Notes: generated by a model not told the origin, from the sequence alone. Shown: positions 17,926-27,845, counted from the stretch's first letter. The stretch is DNA of 64,000 bases from Candidatus Zhuqueibacterota bacterium (GCA_030950365.1 JAUZRQ010000042.1:1-64000); one strand, 5' to 3'. Numbers and translations: made by a program.

Positions 17926-18150
17926 CTATTGCTGCGGTGTTTTGGCGGTTCCCGGTTTGATGCTTTTTTTGATGTGAGAGGGGATCACCATGCCCTGCGG
18001 TTTCGGCGGCGCGCCCTGATTTTGCACGCATTTGCTGCACGCCGGTCCGCGATCCTCACGCACGAATTGCAACACGGTTTTGGAAAGCGTGTAAATTGCC
18101 GCCACCACGACGATGGCAATGGTGAGCCATGTCTGCCAATCCCAGTTCAT
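17926..18150 (-). CDS. FeoB-associated Cys-rich membrane protein
   Basis: A 74-aa protein. A single N-terminal membrane helix (about 7-29, TWLTIAIVVVAAIYTLSKTV) is followed by a short tail with CSKC and many prolines and lysines. This is the layout of the small Cys-containing proteins often encoded next to feoB; their role in ferrous iron uptake is not established. The ATG overlaps the end of feoB by 4 bp, so translation is probably coupled. Confidence 0.75.
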   Translation of the reverse strand: MNWDWQTWLTIAIVVVAAIYTLSKTVLQFVREDRGPACSKCVQNQGAPPKPQGMVIPSHIKKSIKPGTAKTPQQ

Positions 18151-20339
18151 GAGCCAAACCCCAGTGCGGTTCCAACCTGAAAAACCGTAAACGAAGCCAG
18201 ATAGGCGAAAAGGAGCATATAGAAAAACATGAAAATTGGCCAGCGCCAGGTGTTGGTCTCACGCCGCACGATTGCCAGCGTGGACATGCACTGGCAGGCC
18301 AGCACGAAAAAGACCATCAAGGAGAGAGCCACCAGCGGGGTGAACACCGGCTTGCCCGTATCCGGATACGTATCGCGCTGCAGCGCGGTGCGCAAATCCA
18401 CCGACGTTTCATCCACATCCTGTAGGTTGTAAATTGTAGCCAGCGTGCTTACGATCACTTCACGCGCGGCGAATGAGGTGATGAGGCCAATGCCTATTTT
18501 CCAGTCAAAGCCAAGCGGCCGGATCGCCGGCTCGATGAGTTGCCCCAGTCGGCCGGCATAGCTCTGCCGGATCTCATGAAAGTTGTCCACCTGCTGCCCC
18601 GCTTTGGCCAGCCCCTGCATTTCCTGTACATGCTGCGCATCCGGCTTCGGATAAGAGGCCAGAAACCACAGTACGATGGACACCGCCAGAATGATTTTGC
18701 CGGCATTGGTGACGAAGGCCTTGCCGGCTTCGTAAACACGGTAGAAAATGAACCGCCACACCGGCACGCGGTACGATGGCAGCTCCATAATAAAATTGGT
18801 GGTCTGGCCTTTAATGACGAATTTTTGCAAAATCGTTGCCGACACCACGGCCGCGACCATGCCCAGCAGGTACATCAGCAGAAGCACCAGGCCGGGCAAG
18901 TAGAAAATGCCGCCGAACCAGATACCTGGAATAAAGGCACCAATCAGTAGTGTGTACACCGGCAACCGTGCGCTACAACTCATGAACGGGGCCACAAGAA
19001 TAGTAATCAGCCGGTCACGCTGATTTTGAATGGTGCGCGTGGCCATGATGCCGGGCACGGCGCAGGCAAACGAGCTTAACAGTGGGATCACCGATTGACC
19101 GGACAGGCCGATCTTCGCCATGAACCGGTCCATGATGAATGCCACGCGCGCCAGATAGCCGGTGTCTTCTAAAATAGCCAGAAAGAAGAACAGGAATACA
19201 ATCTGCGGCAGAAACACCAACACGGCGCCCACGCCAGCTACCACCCCATTGACGAGCATATCCTGCAGCGGGCCAGGTGGCAACACCCGTTCGATCTGCT
19301 GCCCGAGCAGGGACAGCCCATTCTCGATCGCATTCATCGGCACTTCGGCCCAGGTGTAAATCGACTGAAACATGGTGGCCAGAATCAAAAACATGATGAC
19401 CGGGCCAAAGTATTTGTGCGTGAGCACGCGGTCGATTTTCTCGCTCAGTTCGCCGCCGGTCCTTTCAGGCTGGGTGATATTTTGTGCGCAAATCTGATCG
19501 ATGACCGCATAGCGGATACGTACTTCGGCCTGTTTCCAGGGAATGCCGCGTTCGGCAAGTTCTTGCCGGGCTTTTTCAACCAGTGCCGGTAGTTCGCTCT
19601 GACCGTTGCGGTTCTGCCAGCGCTCCAGGACTTCCGGCTGTGAAATCACCCGCAGGGCCTCGGCATACGCCCCCGCTGGACTGGCGATGCCATGCTGCTG
19701 AAACCACTCCACCAGCGGCTCGCACACGCGCGCCAGTTCCACGGACTTGAGAATGGTATGGCCGTTACGGCCATTCGCACCCTTCTGCCCGAACATGAAA
19801 AGGGTTTCTTTCAGCGTGTCGAGGCCTTCCATCTGTTTAGCGGAAATGGGAACAACCGGGATATTCAGACGGCGGGCCAGACCCTCGACATTGACTTTCA
19901 GGTGCATTTTGCGGGCCAGGTCCATCATGTTCAGGGCGAGCACCACCGGCAGGCCAATATCAATGATTTGGGTACAAAGATAGAGATTGCGCGCCAGGTT
20001 AGTGACATCGGCGACGACCACCACCAGATCCGGCGGGGGCTCCATCGGACAGGTGCCGGTAAGGATATCTACGGCAATTTGTTCATCCAGAGATTTGGGG
20101 ACGAGGCTGTAAATCCCGGGCAGGTCAATAATTTCGAACGTTTGTTGGTCGGGACCGGTGAGGATACCGGACTTGCGTTCAATCGTCACTCCAGGATAAT
20201 TGGCGATTTTTTGCCGAAGCCCGGTCAGAGCGTTAAAAACCGTGGTCTTTCCGGAGTTCGGATTGCCGGCTAGCGCGACACGAATGACTCGTTTTCTGAC
20301 ATCGGACCGGTAGGGTGCGATTTTAGTTTCTGCGCTCAT
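18147..20339 (-). CDS. feoB: Ferrous iron transporter FeoB
   Basis: A 730-aa inner-membrane Fe(II) transporter. The N-terminal G domain shows G1 GNPNSGKT (about 26-33), G2 region YPGVTIE, G3 DLPGIYS, G4 NMMD and G5 ISAK. A helical regulatory domain follows (about 185-290), then the polytopic transport region with the paired gate segments (from about 330; GSGVSV-like LSGQSVIPLLSSFACAVPGIMA and the later YRVPVWRFIFYR). It is complete and of normal length. The start overlaps feoA by 17 bp and the end overlaps the FeoB-associated gene by 4 bp. A DtxR-type regulator encoded upstream probably controls it. Confidence 0.97.
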   Translation of the reverse strand: MSAETKIAPYRSDVRKRVIRVALAGNPNSGKTTVFNALTGLRQKIANYPGVTIERKSGILTGPDQQTFEIIDLPGIYSLVPKSLDEQIAVDILTGTCPMEPPPDLVVVVADVTNLARNLYLCTQIIDIGLPVVLALNMMDLARKMHLKVNVEGLARRLNIPVVPISAKQMEGLDTLKETLFMFGQKGANGRNGHTILKSVELARVCEPLVEWFQQHGIASPAGAYAEALRVISQPEVLERWQNRNGQSELPALVEKARQELAERGIPWKQAEVRIRYAVIDQICAQNITQPERTGGELSEKIDRVLTHKYFGPVIMFLILATMFQSIYTWAEVPMNAIENGLSLLGQQIERVLPPGPLQDMLVNGVVAGVGAVLVFLPQIVFLFFFLAILEDTGYLARVAFIMDRFMAKIGLSGQSVIPLLSSFACAVPGIMATRTIQNQRDRLITILVAPFMSCSARLPVYTLLIGAFIPGIWFGGIFYLPGLVLLLMYLLGMVAAVVSATILQKFVIKGQTTNFIMELPSYRVPVWRFIFYRVYEAGKAFVTNAGKIILAVSIVLWFLASYPKPDAQHVQEMQGLAKAGQQVDNFHEIRQSYAGRLGQLIEPAIRPLGFDWKIGIGLITSFAAREVIVSTLATIYNLQDVDETSVDLRTALQRDTYPDTGKPVFTPLVALSLMVFFVLACQCMSTLAIVRRETNTWRWPIFMFFYMLLFAYLASFTVFQVGTALGFGS

Positions 20340-20610
20340 AGCGATTCAAGTGGGTTGGCCTGGTCAAGATGCTTTTTGCCAGCGCGCGTCGTAGCGAAAG
20401 ATCAGTACCGCGCACGCGAATCTGAATCGGATCACCAAACGGAGCAAATTTCACCAGCCGGACGACGCTGCCAATGATCAGGCCCATTTCCAGCAGCCGC
20501 AATTCATCCGCGATATCGTCCCGGTATCCGGCAATAATGGCCTCTTCTCCGGGTTTTAAATCATCCAGAGAGAATACGCGATCTGAGACACTCTTCAACT
20601 GAGTCTTCAT
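20323..20610 (-). CDS. feoA: FeoA-family iron transport accessory protein
   Basis: A 95-aa SH3-like protein with the FeoA fold: SLDDLKPGEEAIIAGYRDD, RLLEMGLIIGSVVRLVKFAPFGDPIQIRVRGTDLSLRRALAKSI. FeoA binds FeoB on the cytoplasmic side and is needed for ferrous iron uptake. The frame opens at an ATG at 20625, but the ATG at 20610 has AGGGACGG upstream and a better fit to the family N-terminus. Its 3' end overlaps feoB. Confidence 0.92.
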   Translation of the reverse strand: MKTQLKSVSDRVFSLDDLKPGEEAIIAGYRDDIADELRLLEMGLIIGSVVRLVKFAPFGDPIQIRVRGTDLSLRRALAKSILTRPTHLNRYERRN

Positions 20611-20665
20611 CACACCGTCCCTCATTGATGGCTCACATGTTTGTCGTCTGAAATGGTTTTAATCA

Positions 20666-20671
20666 ATTATA
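20666..20671 (-). promoter_or_regulatory. Possible -10 element of the feo operon
   Basis: TATAAT on the minus strand, about 55 bp upstream of the feoA start, in a very AT-rich stretch. No good -35 box lies at the right distance, as is common for activated or metal-repressed promoters. A clear DtxR-type palindrome was not found. Confidence 0.3.
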
Positions 20672-20712
20672 GAACAAATAGTATAGGAAAAAACATATTC
20701 CCCAAAAAAAAT

Positions 20713-20934
20713 TTACCCTTCATTGCTATCAATCCGCTCACATCCTTGCTCTATTGCCTCTTTCATCCTCTCCAATTCATCGCTGGGAATTCTGCCACCA
20801 AATTTAAGTAAATGCTTTCCACAAATGCTCTGCAATTGGGCTTATGCGAGTGATTGTGTATACTCCAAAACACGCTTTTGCAGCTCATCCGGCAATTCTT
20901 TTAGCTGTTCAATCACTTTCTTAATGATTGTGGC
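20713..20934 (-). pseudogene. Decayed small antitoxin-like gene (solitary VapB/DUF2281-like)
   Basis: One frame reads ATIIKKVIEQLKELPDEL, then QKRVLEYTQSLA, a TAA stop at 20842-20844, and continues in the same frame as KHLLKFGGRIPSDELERMKEAIEQGCERID to a TAA at 20713-20715. The two halves look like the N- and C-terminal parts of the small antitoxin-type proteins common in cyanobacteria and other bacteria (family from memory). There is no start codon at the expected position and one in-frame stop, so it is probably dead. No toxin gene is adjacent. It lies between the DtxR-type regulator and feoA. Confidence 0.55.
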
Positions 20935-20982
20935 TTCCTTCTTTCCTATCCCATCGATCAGAACGTGCAGGCTGAAAATGCA

Positions 20983-21498
20983 TCACGATTCAGGTCGCAA
21001 TAAGCATGCTTCCATACAATAAGGGCAGCTTTCGGAGCCACCGCAGTCCAGAGACATTTCGTGAAATGCCCGCAAAAATTCACGAGCTTTTTTTTCGTCC
21101 GAAAATAGAAATTTAATAAATGCCAACAGTTTTTCGCCCGTTTCATGGCTGATCAAATGCTCGACCTTACAGGCATCGATCTCGGCAAGCTCCGGATTCA
21201 CGCCTAGGACATCCTGGAAAAATTTGATCAGCACGCGGCGCTTAGACTGAATAGCCTGCACCAGATTTTTGCCTTCCTCGGAGAGCAACAAAAATTTATT
21301 GTCGTCTTCAATCACCAGCCGGCGCTCCTTCAAGGCCTTTAATGTGATGGACGCACTCCCACGCGTGATCCCCAGATGGCGGGCCACGTCGGTCACCCGG
21401 GCATAGCCATACTTATTCAGCAGCTCGGCAATGGCCATGAGGTGATGGGCCGCGCTGTGGGTAATGACGTTGTGCTCAAATTCTTTCCAGACTTCCAT
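20983..21498 (-). CDS. DtxR/MntR-family metal-dependent transcriptional regulator
   Basis: A 171-aa regulator. The N-terminal winged helix (about 14-75, HHLMAIAELLNKYGYARVTDVARHLGITRGSASITLKAL) is followed by a dimerisation/metal-binding helix region (about 85-140) with the ligand-type sequence DACKVEHLISHET. A Cys-rich tail follows, with CGGSESCPYCMEAC near the end. It probably senses Fe(II) or Mn(II) and represses or tunes the feoAB genes downstream on the same strand. The frame opens 49 codons earlier at 21645, but that extension is not family-like; the ATG at 21498 is at the family N-terminus although its ribosome binding site is weak. Confidence 0.88.
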   Translation of the reverse strand: MEVWKEFEHNVITHSAAHHLMAIAELLNKYGYARVTDVARHLGITRGSASITLKALKERRLVIEDDNKFLLLSEEGKNLVQAIQSKRRVLIKFFQDVLGVNPELAEIDACKVEHLISHETGEKLLAFIKFLFSDEKKAREFLRAFHEMSLDCGGSESCPYCMEACLLRPES

Positions 21499-21937
21499 AC
21501 GAAAAACCGGGCCCCTGAATTTTACAATTTCTGCTCTTGTTTTAATAGCCAAACATTTGTTGAAAATATAGCAAATCGATTTTAGCTTGTCAACCAAAAT
21601 ATGGACATTTTTAACATCCAGATTTATTTTTTCAGGAGTTAGCATGGTGCAATAAATGAATGATTGCGCATGCCTTATGTTTTGTCATGTCGGCTGCCCG
21701 AAGTGATCAAAAAGGAGACGGCGAAATGCCAGGATATTATACGCCACTTGTTCCAGAGAAAGGAGGCCGACATCCATCAGCTCGAGATACCGTCGTGACG
21801 ATATCGTTCACAAAATTGTCAATGAGAATCGAGGAGCACGAGGTTGGAGCCTTGTTTTGCATAATAACGGACTTAAATTTAAGGATAATCCCCCTCAAAT
21901 TGGAAACAACCGTGCGGCTTGGAATCCGATTTTTGTG
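21499..21937. other. Intergenic region, 439 bp
   Basis: A gap between the DtxR-type regulator and the 3' end of the transketolase gene. A plus-strand frame (ATG 21726 after AAGGAGACGGCGAA, running to 21962) has a good ribosome binding site but an unfamiliar, uneven product that overlaps the transketolase stop, so it was not called. No RNA gene or repeat was seen. Confidence 0.4.
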
Positions 21938-23947
21938 TTACATGATTAATTTGCGCGCTTGATGGGCAATATTTTCGACGACAAAGCCGTATTGTTCCAT
22001 CATCACCTTCGCAGGCGCTGAGGCTCCGAATCGTTCGTCAATGGTTACGGTGATGCCGTGCTCGCCCAGATACTTATGCCAGCCCTGAGCCACGCCGGCC
22101 TCCACCGCCACGCGCGCCTTCACCGCTGCGGGCAAAACCTGTTCGCGGTATCCCACATCCTGCTGATCGAACAACTCCCAGCTCGGCATGCTGACCACGC
22201 GAGCGGCTATGCCCTCCTGCCAGAGCTGCTCGGCGGCCTGTAGCGTGGGCCAGACTTCACTGCCCGAGGCCATCAGAATCAACTCCGCTGGCCGGTCGAC
22301 ATCGGCCAGCACGTAGGCGCCGCGGGCCAGCCCGGACGCCGGAGCGTATTTTTGCCGGTCGATGATTGGCAGACCCTGGCGTGACAGCGCCAGCGCCACC
22401 GGTCCGTGTTTGTGCTGCAAGGCCACCCGCCAGGCCTCCACCGTCTCATTGGCGTCGCATGGCCGGATGAACACCAGGCGCGGAATCGCCCGCAGCGCAG
22501 CAAAATGTTCAATCGGTTGATGCGTGGGGCCGTCCTCTCCCAGGCCGATGCTATCGTGCGTGAACACATAAATCACAGGCAGTTCCATCAGGGCGGCCAG
22601 CCGGATGGACGGCCGCATGTAATCGGAAAAGACCAGAAACGTGCTGCAAAAAGGGCGCAAGCCGCCATGCAGGGCCATGCCATTGCAAATGGCGCCCATG
22701 CCATGCTCGCGCACGCCGAAATGGATGTTGCGCTGATCATAACGGCCGACCTGGAAATCGCCATCAGTATCAATGGCCGTTTTGGTGCTCGGGGTCAGAT
22801 CGGCAGAGCCGCCGATGAGCTCCGGCATTTTAGCGGCCACCGCATTGATAACCTTGCCACCTGCCACACGGGTGGCGATGCCCTTTGCGTCAGCGGCAAA
22901 TTGCGGCAGGTCGGCATCCCAGCCGCCGGGCAGCTCGCCGGCCAGCATACGGCGGAATTCGGCTGCCAGCTCCGGATGCGCCTTTTCGTATTCGCGGAAT
23001 TTGGCCTCCCAGGCCTGTTGCTGCTGCTGACCGCGCTCCTGCGCTTTGCGAAAATGCGCCAGAGCCTCCTCGGGAATGTAAAAGGTTTTATCTTCCGGCC
23101 AACCGTAATTGCGTTTGGTCAGTCGCACTTCTTCTTCACCCAGCGGTTCGCCGTGCACTTTGGCCGTGTCCTGTCGGTTGGGACTGCCGTAGCCGATGTG
23201 CGTGCGTACAGCGATGATCGAAGGCCGTTCGGTTTCGCGCTGCGCCGCCTCGATAGCCCGGGCAATGGCGTCGAGATCATTACCATCCTCTACCCTCTGC
23301 GTGTGCCAGCCATACGCCTCGAACCGCTTCAGGCGATCTTCGGTAAAAGCCAGATCCGTGGAGCCATCGATGGAAATGTGGTTGTCGTCGTACAGATAAA
23401 TCAATTTACCCAGCTTCAAGTGGCCGGCCAGCGAGGCCGCTTCCGAAGCCACGCCTTCCATCAAATCGCCATCGCTGACCAGCGCATAGGTGTAATGGTT
23501 AACGATATCGAAGCCCGGTCGGTTGAATTTCGCGGCAAGGTATGCTTCGGCCATGGCCATGCCCACACCATTGCCAAAACCCTGCCCCAGCGGCCCGGTC
23601 GTCGTTTCCACTCCGGCCGTCAGCCCATGTTCGGGATGGCCGGGTGTTTTGCTGCCCCACTGCCGAAACTGTTTGATTTCATCCAGACTGAGGTCATATC
23701 CGGTGAGATGCAGCAGGCTGTACAGCAGCATGGAGCCGTGTCCGGCTGATAAAATAAAGCGATCCCGGTCAGGCCATTGTGGATCCCGCGGATTATGCTT
23801 TAAAAAGCGATCCCACAGTACGTAGGCCATGGCAGCCGCTCCCATGGGCAACCCGGGATGGCCGGAATTGGCCTTCTGAATGGCATCAATGGATAAGGTT
23901 CGAATGGTATTGATACACAGCTCATCGAGTGATGCATGGCCTGACAT
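21938..23947 (-). CDS. tkt: Transketolase
   Basis: A 669-aa thiamine-diphosphate enzyme of the non-oxidative pentose phosphate pathway. Expected motifs are visible: [12 protein letters not shown] near the N-terminus, [19 protein letters not shown], the ThDP-binding [14 protein letters not shown]...[10 protein letters not shown], the pyrimidine-domain [20 protein letters not shown], and [23 protein letters not shown]. Full length, with the C-terminal domain intact. GGAGGAAAG precedes the ATG. It appears monocistronic, with about 440-490 bp of gene-free DNA on each side. Confidence 0.97.
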   Translation of the reverse strand: MSGHASLDELCINTIRTLSIDAIQKANSGHPGLPMGAAAMAYVLWDRFLKHNPRDPQWPDRDRFILSAGHGSMLLYSLLHLTGYDLSLDEIKQFRQWGSKTPGHPEHGLTAGVETTTGPLGQGFGNGVGMAMAEAYLAAKFNRPGFDIVNHYTYALVSDGDLMEGVASEAASLAGHLKLGKLIYLYDDNHISIDGSTDLAFTEDRLKRFEAYGWHTQRVEDGNDLDAIARAIEAAQRETERPSIIAVRTHIGYGSPNRQDTAKVHGEPLGEEEVRLTKRNYGWPEDKTFYIPEEALAHFRKAQERGQQQQQAWEAKFREYEKAHPELAAEFRRMLAGELPGGWDADLPQFAADAKGIATRVAGGKVINAVAAKMPELIGGSADLTPSTKTAIDTDGDFQVGRYDQRNIHFGVREHGMGAICNGMALHGGLRPFCSTFLVFSDYMRPSIRLAALMELPVIYVFTHDSIGLGEDGPTHQPIEHFAALRAIPRLVFIRPCDANETVEAWRVALQHKHGPVALALSRQGLPIIDRQKYAPASGLARGAYVLADVDRPAELILMASGSEVWPTLQAAEQLWQEGIAARVVSMPSWELFDQQDVGYREQVLPAAVKARVAVEAGVAQGWHKYLGEHGITVTIDERFGASAPAKVMMEQYGFVVENIAHQARKLIM

Positions 23948-24440
23948 GGTTTGGCTTTCCTCCAGTTATCATTTGTATGAAGCTTTGATAAATCACACGC
24001 CTGCCCATCATTGCCGATGCATAATAGCGGACGAAATGCTCTCCTGCATATCATACGGGGAGATCGTCCTCATCGACATCCACAGAAGCTAGCACGGGTC
24101 ATCAGCCAGTTATGGCAGAACCATTACAGAAATGGTCCGCTTTGTGGCGATAAAATAACTGATTAGTTTATGATGCAGCGGTTTAAATTGCAAGTAAAAA
24201 GATTGCAAAAGCGGTTGTAACCAAAAGGCGCACAACTAAATGGAGGGAACGCATGCAACTGCCATGATCAATCTCGGCATCTGATGGCCATTGCGCCTAT
24301 TTTTGCATTGAACATGACGTAACACTTCGTTATATTTAGGCACGCTCTTCCAGACAGGAGGCATCGTTTTCTCAACCCCGCACCGATAGAAGCAGTTGCG
24401 GTGAAAGTATTAACACGCCATTCATTGGATAAGCGAACGC
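23948..24440. other. Intergenic region, 493 bp
   Basis: A gap between the divergent transketolase and lspA genes. Only very short frames are present, none with convincing start signals. No tRNA, terminator or repeat was recognised. Promoters for both flanking genes should lie here. Confidence 0.4.
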
Positions 24441-24989
24441 ATGGACCGAATTATCAAGCATTCACGCATATTGTTGGCCCTACTGATTATTGTCCTGTGC
24501 CTGGGCTGTGATCAAACCACCAAGAAATTGGCCAAAGATAACCTTCCGCGTTGGTATTCCCTGTCTTATCTCGGGGATACGATCCGGTTGCAGTATGTGG
24601 AAAATCCGGGGGTGGCGTTCAGCATCGGGGCGCACTGGCCGGAAGACGTGCGCTGGTGGCTATTTAATGTGGGGCAGGGCGTTTTTCTGCTAATTCTGGC
24701 CGCGCATCTGGTGCGCAATTTGAGCCTGCAAACCAGCCAATTTCTTGGCTTTGTGCTGATTCTCGGTGGTGGCATCGGCAATTTCACCGACCGCGTTTTG
24801 CGCGACGGCCGGGTGATCGATTTTCTCAACATCGGCATCGGCAACCTGCGCACGGCTATTTTCAACGTGGCCGATATCGCCATCACCACCGGACTGATCC
24901 TGCTGATTTACGGCCTATTTGTGGAGCGTTCACAAACGGAAGACGAAAAGGCGACCACACTCACCAACGAACCCTCTCCATCCGATTAA
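24441..24989 (+). CDS. lspA: Lipoprotein signal peptidase (signal peptidase II)
   Basis: A 182-aa inner-membrane aspartic protease that removes the signal peptide from prolipoproteins. Four hydrophobic segments are visible and the conserved blocks are present: CDQTTKKLAKDNL (D near 24), NPGVAFSIG, the first catalytic Asp region GGIGNFTDRVLRDGRVIDFL and the second, FNVADIAIT. The C-terminal tail is slightly longer than usual. Several lipoproteins encoded in the window (esterase, ModA, LptE) would be its substrates. It converges with the NHL-repeat gene. Confidence 0.95.
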   Translation: MDRIIKHSRILLALLIIVLCLGCDQTTKKLAKDNLPRWYSLSYLGDTIRLQYVENPGVAFSIGAHWPEDVRWWLFNVGQGVFLLILAAHLVRNLSLQTSQFLGFVLILGGGIGNFTDRVLRDGRVIDFLNIGIGNLRTAIFNVADIAITTGLILLIYGLFVERSQTEDEKATTLTNEPSPSD

Positions 24990-25149
24990 ATATCCATCGT
25001 AACGGTTTTCATCCTAAACAGGCGGTTCTGGTTAATAGTGACAGCCCGTTATTTCCAAAACCGGAACCGTTGTCCGTTCCTTTGTGAACGCACCAGCTCC
25101 CCTGAGCATCTGTGCTTATCCCATGACTTCAAAAAGCCCCTAACGTGCC

Positions 25150-26496
25150 TCAATGAAGCAGTATTATTTTGCGCGTATAAGTTGAACGTCCAACCTGCAG
25201 ACGTAAAAAATATAATTGCGACGGCAGGGGGGATCCATCCGCTCTCCAGGTGGTTTGATATTCGCCGGGAGTTTTTGCTTCATCCACAAGCCGCTGCACC
25301 ACCTGCCCGCGCATATTCACAATATCAAGAGTGACTCTGCCGGCCTTTTCCACCCAGAACCGAATCCGGGTTTCTGGATGAAACGGGTTCGGATAATTGC
25401 TAACCATGGCAAATTCCACCGGCGGCCGCCCCGGTTCCATGCCAACCGAGGTCGGAATCGGAGTGACTCGCGTTTTCAAATTCATGGCCCGGGCGATTTC
25501 CCGCCAGTCGTACGCATGCACGGCGCGGTCGGAATGCAGCGCATAAAAGGAGCCCTCGGGGAAATTGGGCAAAGCCATCTGCGTCAGCGCAATGCCATCC
25601 GTGCCCGATGTTTTGCCGGAAAAATTGCCCATGTAGTCCATGGTTTTGCGGTCGAAAACCTCGTATTCCGTCGGGCTGGCTTCCTGATCCGCCACGATGT
25701 AATAGCCTTCGCCATTGCCAAGGTCGTACAGCACAATGCCCTCGGGATCGTTGGTGAAAATGCCCGCACCGAAACGGCTTTGATACTCGCCTTTCAAATT
25801 GTAAACGCGGATGTCATACGGGGCGCTTTCGGCACAGATCAGCGCACGGTCATGTTCCTGGTCGATCACCAGCGATTCGAGAGTGGCATCGACCGGGAAA
25901 TCAAACAAAAGCCGGCCTTCGATGCCGTTGCCGCCTGGCCGCACCTCAAAGACTTTCACCCGGTCCGGCGAACTACCAGTGCTGGTGATCCAGGCTTGCA
26001 GATGACCATTCACCCGTGCCAGGGCGATGCCGTATGGTTTATCGAGATGTTTATTGCCAAACGCGCCTAAAAATTGCCGTTCGGGCAATGAAAACGCGCT
26101 GACTCGGTTGTTATCACGCTCCACCACAAATACAACATCGGTCAGGCCGGAGACCGTATTGACGTTATAAGCCACGGCAATGCCATTCGGTCGTTTGAGC
26201 TGCCCGGAAGACGCGCCAGGTTCGCCTAAACGTCCGAGAAATTGATTTCTTATCGGATCAAAAAGATGCACCACATTCCGGGTTTTGTCTGTGATCATCA
26301 ATAAGCTCTGCGCCGGATCGTGCGCCACCCAGATAGCCACCGAATCGAGGGTGCCGCGCCCCTCAGGTGGTTTGGGTGTTTCATAGGCATGCTGTACCAC
26401 AACCATGGCCGACAGGGCCATGAAACTCACACCCATCAACAGGCTGCTATTGCCGAGGGAAAGCCATTTTACCCGTTTCCAGAACGTCGAATGCAT
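25150..26496 (-). CDS. Secreted NHL/phytase-like beta-propeller protein with T9SS-type C-terminal domain
   Basis: A 448-aa protein. An N-terminal hydrophobic segment (about 15-35) acts as signal or anchor. The body (about 50-350) shows NHL-like blades such as LKRPNGIAVAYN, LDKPYGIALARV and NDPEGIVLYD, resembling phytase-type or NHL propellers. The last 85 residues (SNYPNPFHPETRIRFWV to YTRKIILLH) form a FlgD-like/T9SS type A sorting module. The propeller may bind a ligand or hydrolyse phosphate esters; nothing proves activity. GGAGC before the ATG supports the start. It appears to be a single gene. Confidence 0.8.
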   Translation of the reverse strand: MHSTFWKRVKWLSLGNSSLLMGVSFMALSAMVVVQHAYETPKPPEGRGTLDSVAIWVAHDPAQSLLMITDKTRNVVHLFDPIRNQFLGRLGEPGASSGQLKRPNGIAVAYNVNTVSGLTDVVFVVERDNNRVSAFSLPERQFLGAFGNKHLDKPYGIALARVNGHLQAWITSTGSSPDRVKVFEVRPGGNGIEGRLLFDFPVDATLESLVIDQEHDRALICAESAPYDIRVYNLKGEYQSRFGAGIFTNDPEGIVLYDLGNGEGYYIVADQEASPTEYEVFDRKTMDYMGNFSGKTSGTDGIALTQMALPNFPEGSFYALHSDRAVHAYDWREIARAMNLKTRVTPIPTSVGMEPGRPPVEFAMVSNYPNPFHPETRIRFWVEKAGRVTLDIVNMRGQVVQRLVDEAKTPGEYQTTWRADGSPLPSQLYFLRLQVGRSTYTRKIILLH

Positions 26497-26738
26497 GGTT
26501 GCTCCGTTTTTTATTTATGCATGATGTTTTGTTCGAGCATTGAATCCATGTTCAATCAGATAGCAAATGCCTTCCAAAGCGAATAACGTTATTATGCAAC
26601 TAACGTGCCACACGATCCGGACTTCCTGGCTATCCCGTTCGTACTTGAATTTAGCGCAGCAGGCTTGATTTGTTCGAGCCCAACCTGTTTTCGCCGGGAC
26701 CACTATCTCATTTTGAGGCGATGATTACGGATTTGAAA

Positions 26739-27845
26739 TCAATTCAGCAGGCGAAAGGCAGTGGCTTTGATGATTAGATACACGTCGCGACCTTCGGTCA
26801 GTTGCAGTGCCTGCACCGTAGCTTCGACGATTTCAACCGTGAGCAGCAATCCGGCATCCACGCGCACCAGGATGCGGTTGCCGATTTGCATAATTTTGCG
26901 TACGGTGCCGTGCAATATATTGCGGGCGGATATCTGTTCCGGCCGTACGGTAGCGAGAATGATCTCGGTGGCGGGCAGTTCCAATTTCAGCGGCTGTCCC
27001 GGCTGCCGGCGGATGCGCGGCAGCACAAACGTGACACCGTTGCTGCGGATAGTGGTGGTGCCGCGCCGATCATCATGGCGTTCGATGCGCGCTTGGATGA
27101 TGTTGCGCACCGTCTCGGTGGCGATCAAGTCGGTGGATACAAAATCGGCCAGCACGGTTTCGGGGGTGCCCTGGTGGATGATCCGGCCGGCCCGCATGAG
27201 CATCACCTCGTCGGCGATGTTGAGCACCGTGGCCAGGTCGTGCGACACGTACAGCATCGGCAACCGGAAGCGCTCGTGGATGTCGCGCAGCTCGGTGAGC
27301 AGGTGCAGGCGCGTGGGGATATCCAGCGCTGCCATGGGCTCGTCCAGCAGCAGGATTTTCGGATTAGCCAGCAGCATGCGGCCGATGGCCACACGCTGCG
27401 TTTCGCCCCCGGACAGACTGCGCGGCCGGCGCGTTAGCAGCGGTTGCAATTTCAACGCTTCGATCACCTGCTCGAGGCCGAATCGCCGCTCGGCCGGCGG
27501 CACGTATTTCATGGCAAAGCACAGGTTTTCTTCCACGGACAGGTGCGGAAACAGGCGCGCGTCCTGAAAAACCAGCCCGATGCCCCGTCTCTCCGCGGGC
27601 AGGCAACAACCGCGCTCCGCATCGAAAAGGCAGGTGTCGCCCAGGGTGATCCGGCCGCGTTCCGGACGCAGCAAGCCCGCAATCACCTTCAAGGTGGTGG
27701 TCTTGCCACAGCCGGACGGCCCGAACAGGGCCACGAACCGCGGGCCCAGCGTCAACTCGACATCCAGCGAAAAACCGCCCAGCCGCAGGAAAGCGCGAAC
27801 GTCGAGCACCGGTGGCGATGAAGCCAGGGGATCAGTTGTTTGCAA
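26739..27845 (-). CDS. modC: Molybdate ABC transporter ATP-binding protein ModC
   Basis: A 368-aa ATPase. Walker A GPSGCGKTT (about 44-52), the Q-loop region, signature LSGGETQRVAIG, Walker B ILLLDEPMAALD and the switch His in YVSHD are all present. The C-terminal part holds TOBE/Mop-like molybdate-binding repeats (about 300-368, ARNILHGTVRKIMQIGNRILVRVDAG), which identify ModC rather than a generic importer ATPase. The start appears to be TTG at 27845, with GGGAG upstream; no ATG fits the N-terminus. It lies 14 bp after modB. Confidence 0.93.
   Translation of the reverse strand: MQTTDPLASSPPVLDVRAFLRLGGFSLDVELTLGPRFVALFGPSGCGKTTTLKVIAGLLRPERGRITLGDTCLFDAERGCCLPAERRGIGLVFQDARLFPHLSVEENLCFAMKYVPPAERRFGLEQVIEALKLQPLLTRRPRSLSGGETQRVAIGRMLLANPKILLLDEPMAALDIPTRLHLLTELRDIHERFRLPMLYVSHDLATVLNIADEVMLMRAGRIIHQGTPETVLADFVSTDLIATETVRNIIQARIERHDDRRGTTTIRSNGVTFVLPRIRRQPGQPLKLELPATEIILATVRPEQISARNILHGTVRKIMQIGNRILVRVDAGLLLTVEIVEATVQALQLTEGRDVYLIIKATAFRLLN

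Noticed and set aside
21656-21706. 16-codon Cys-rich frame upstream of the DtxR-type regulator
   Set aside because: Too short, no ribosome binding site, and overlapped by other random frames.
22406-23749. 447-codon plus-strand open frame opposite transketolase
   Set aside because: Transketolase is unambiguous on the other strand; the product is not protein-like.
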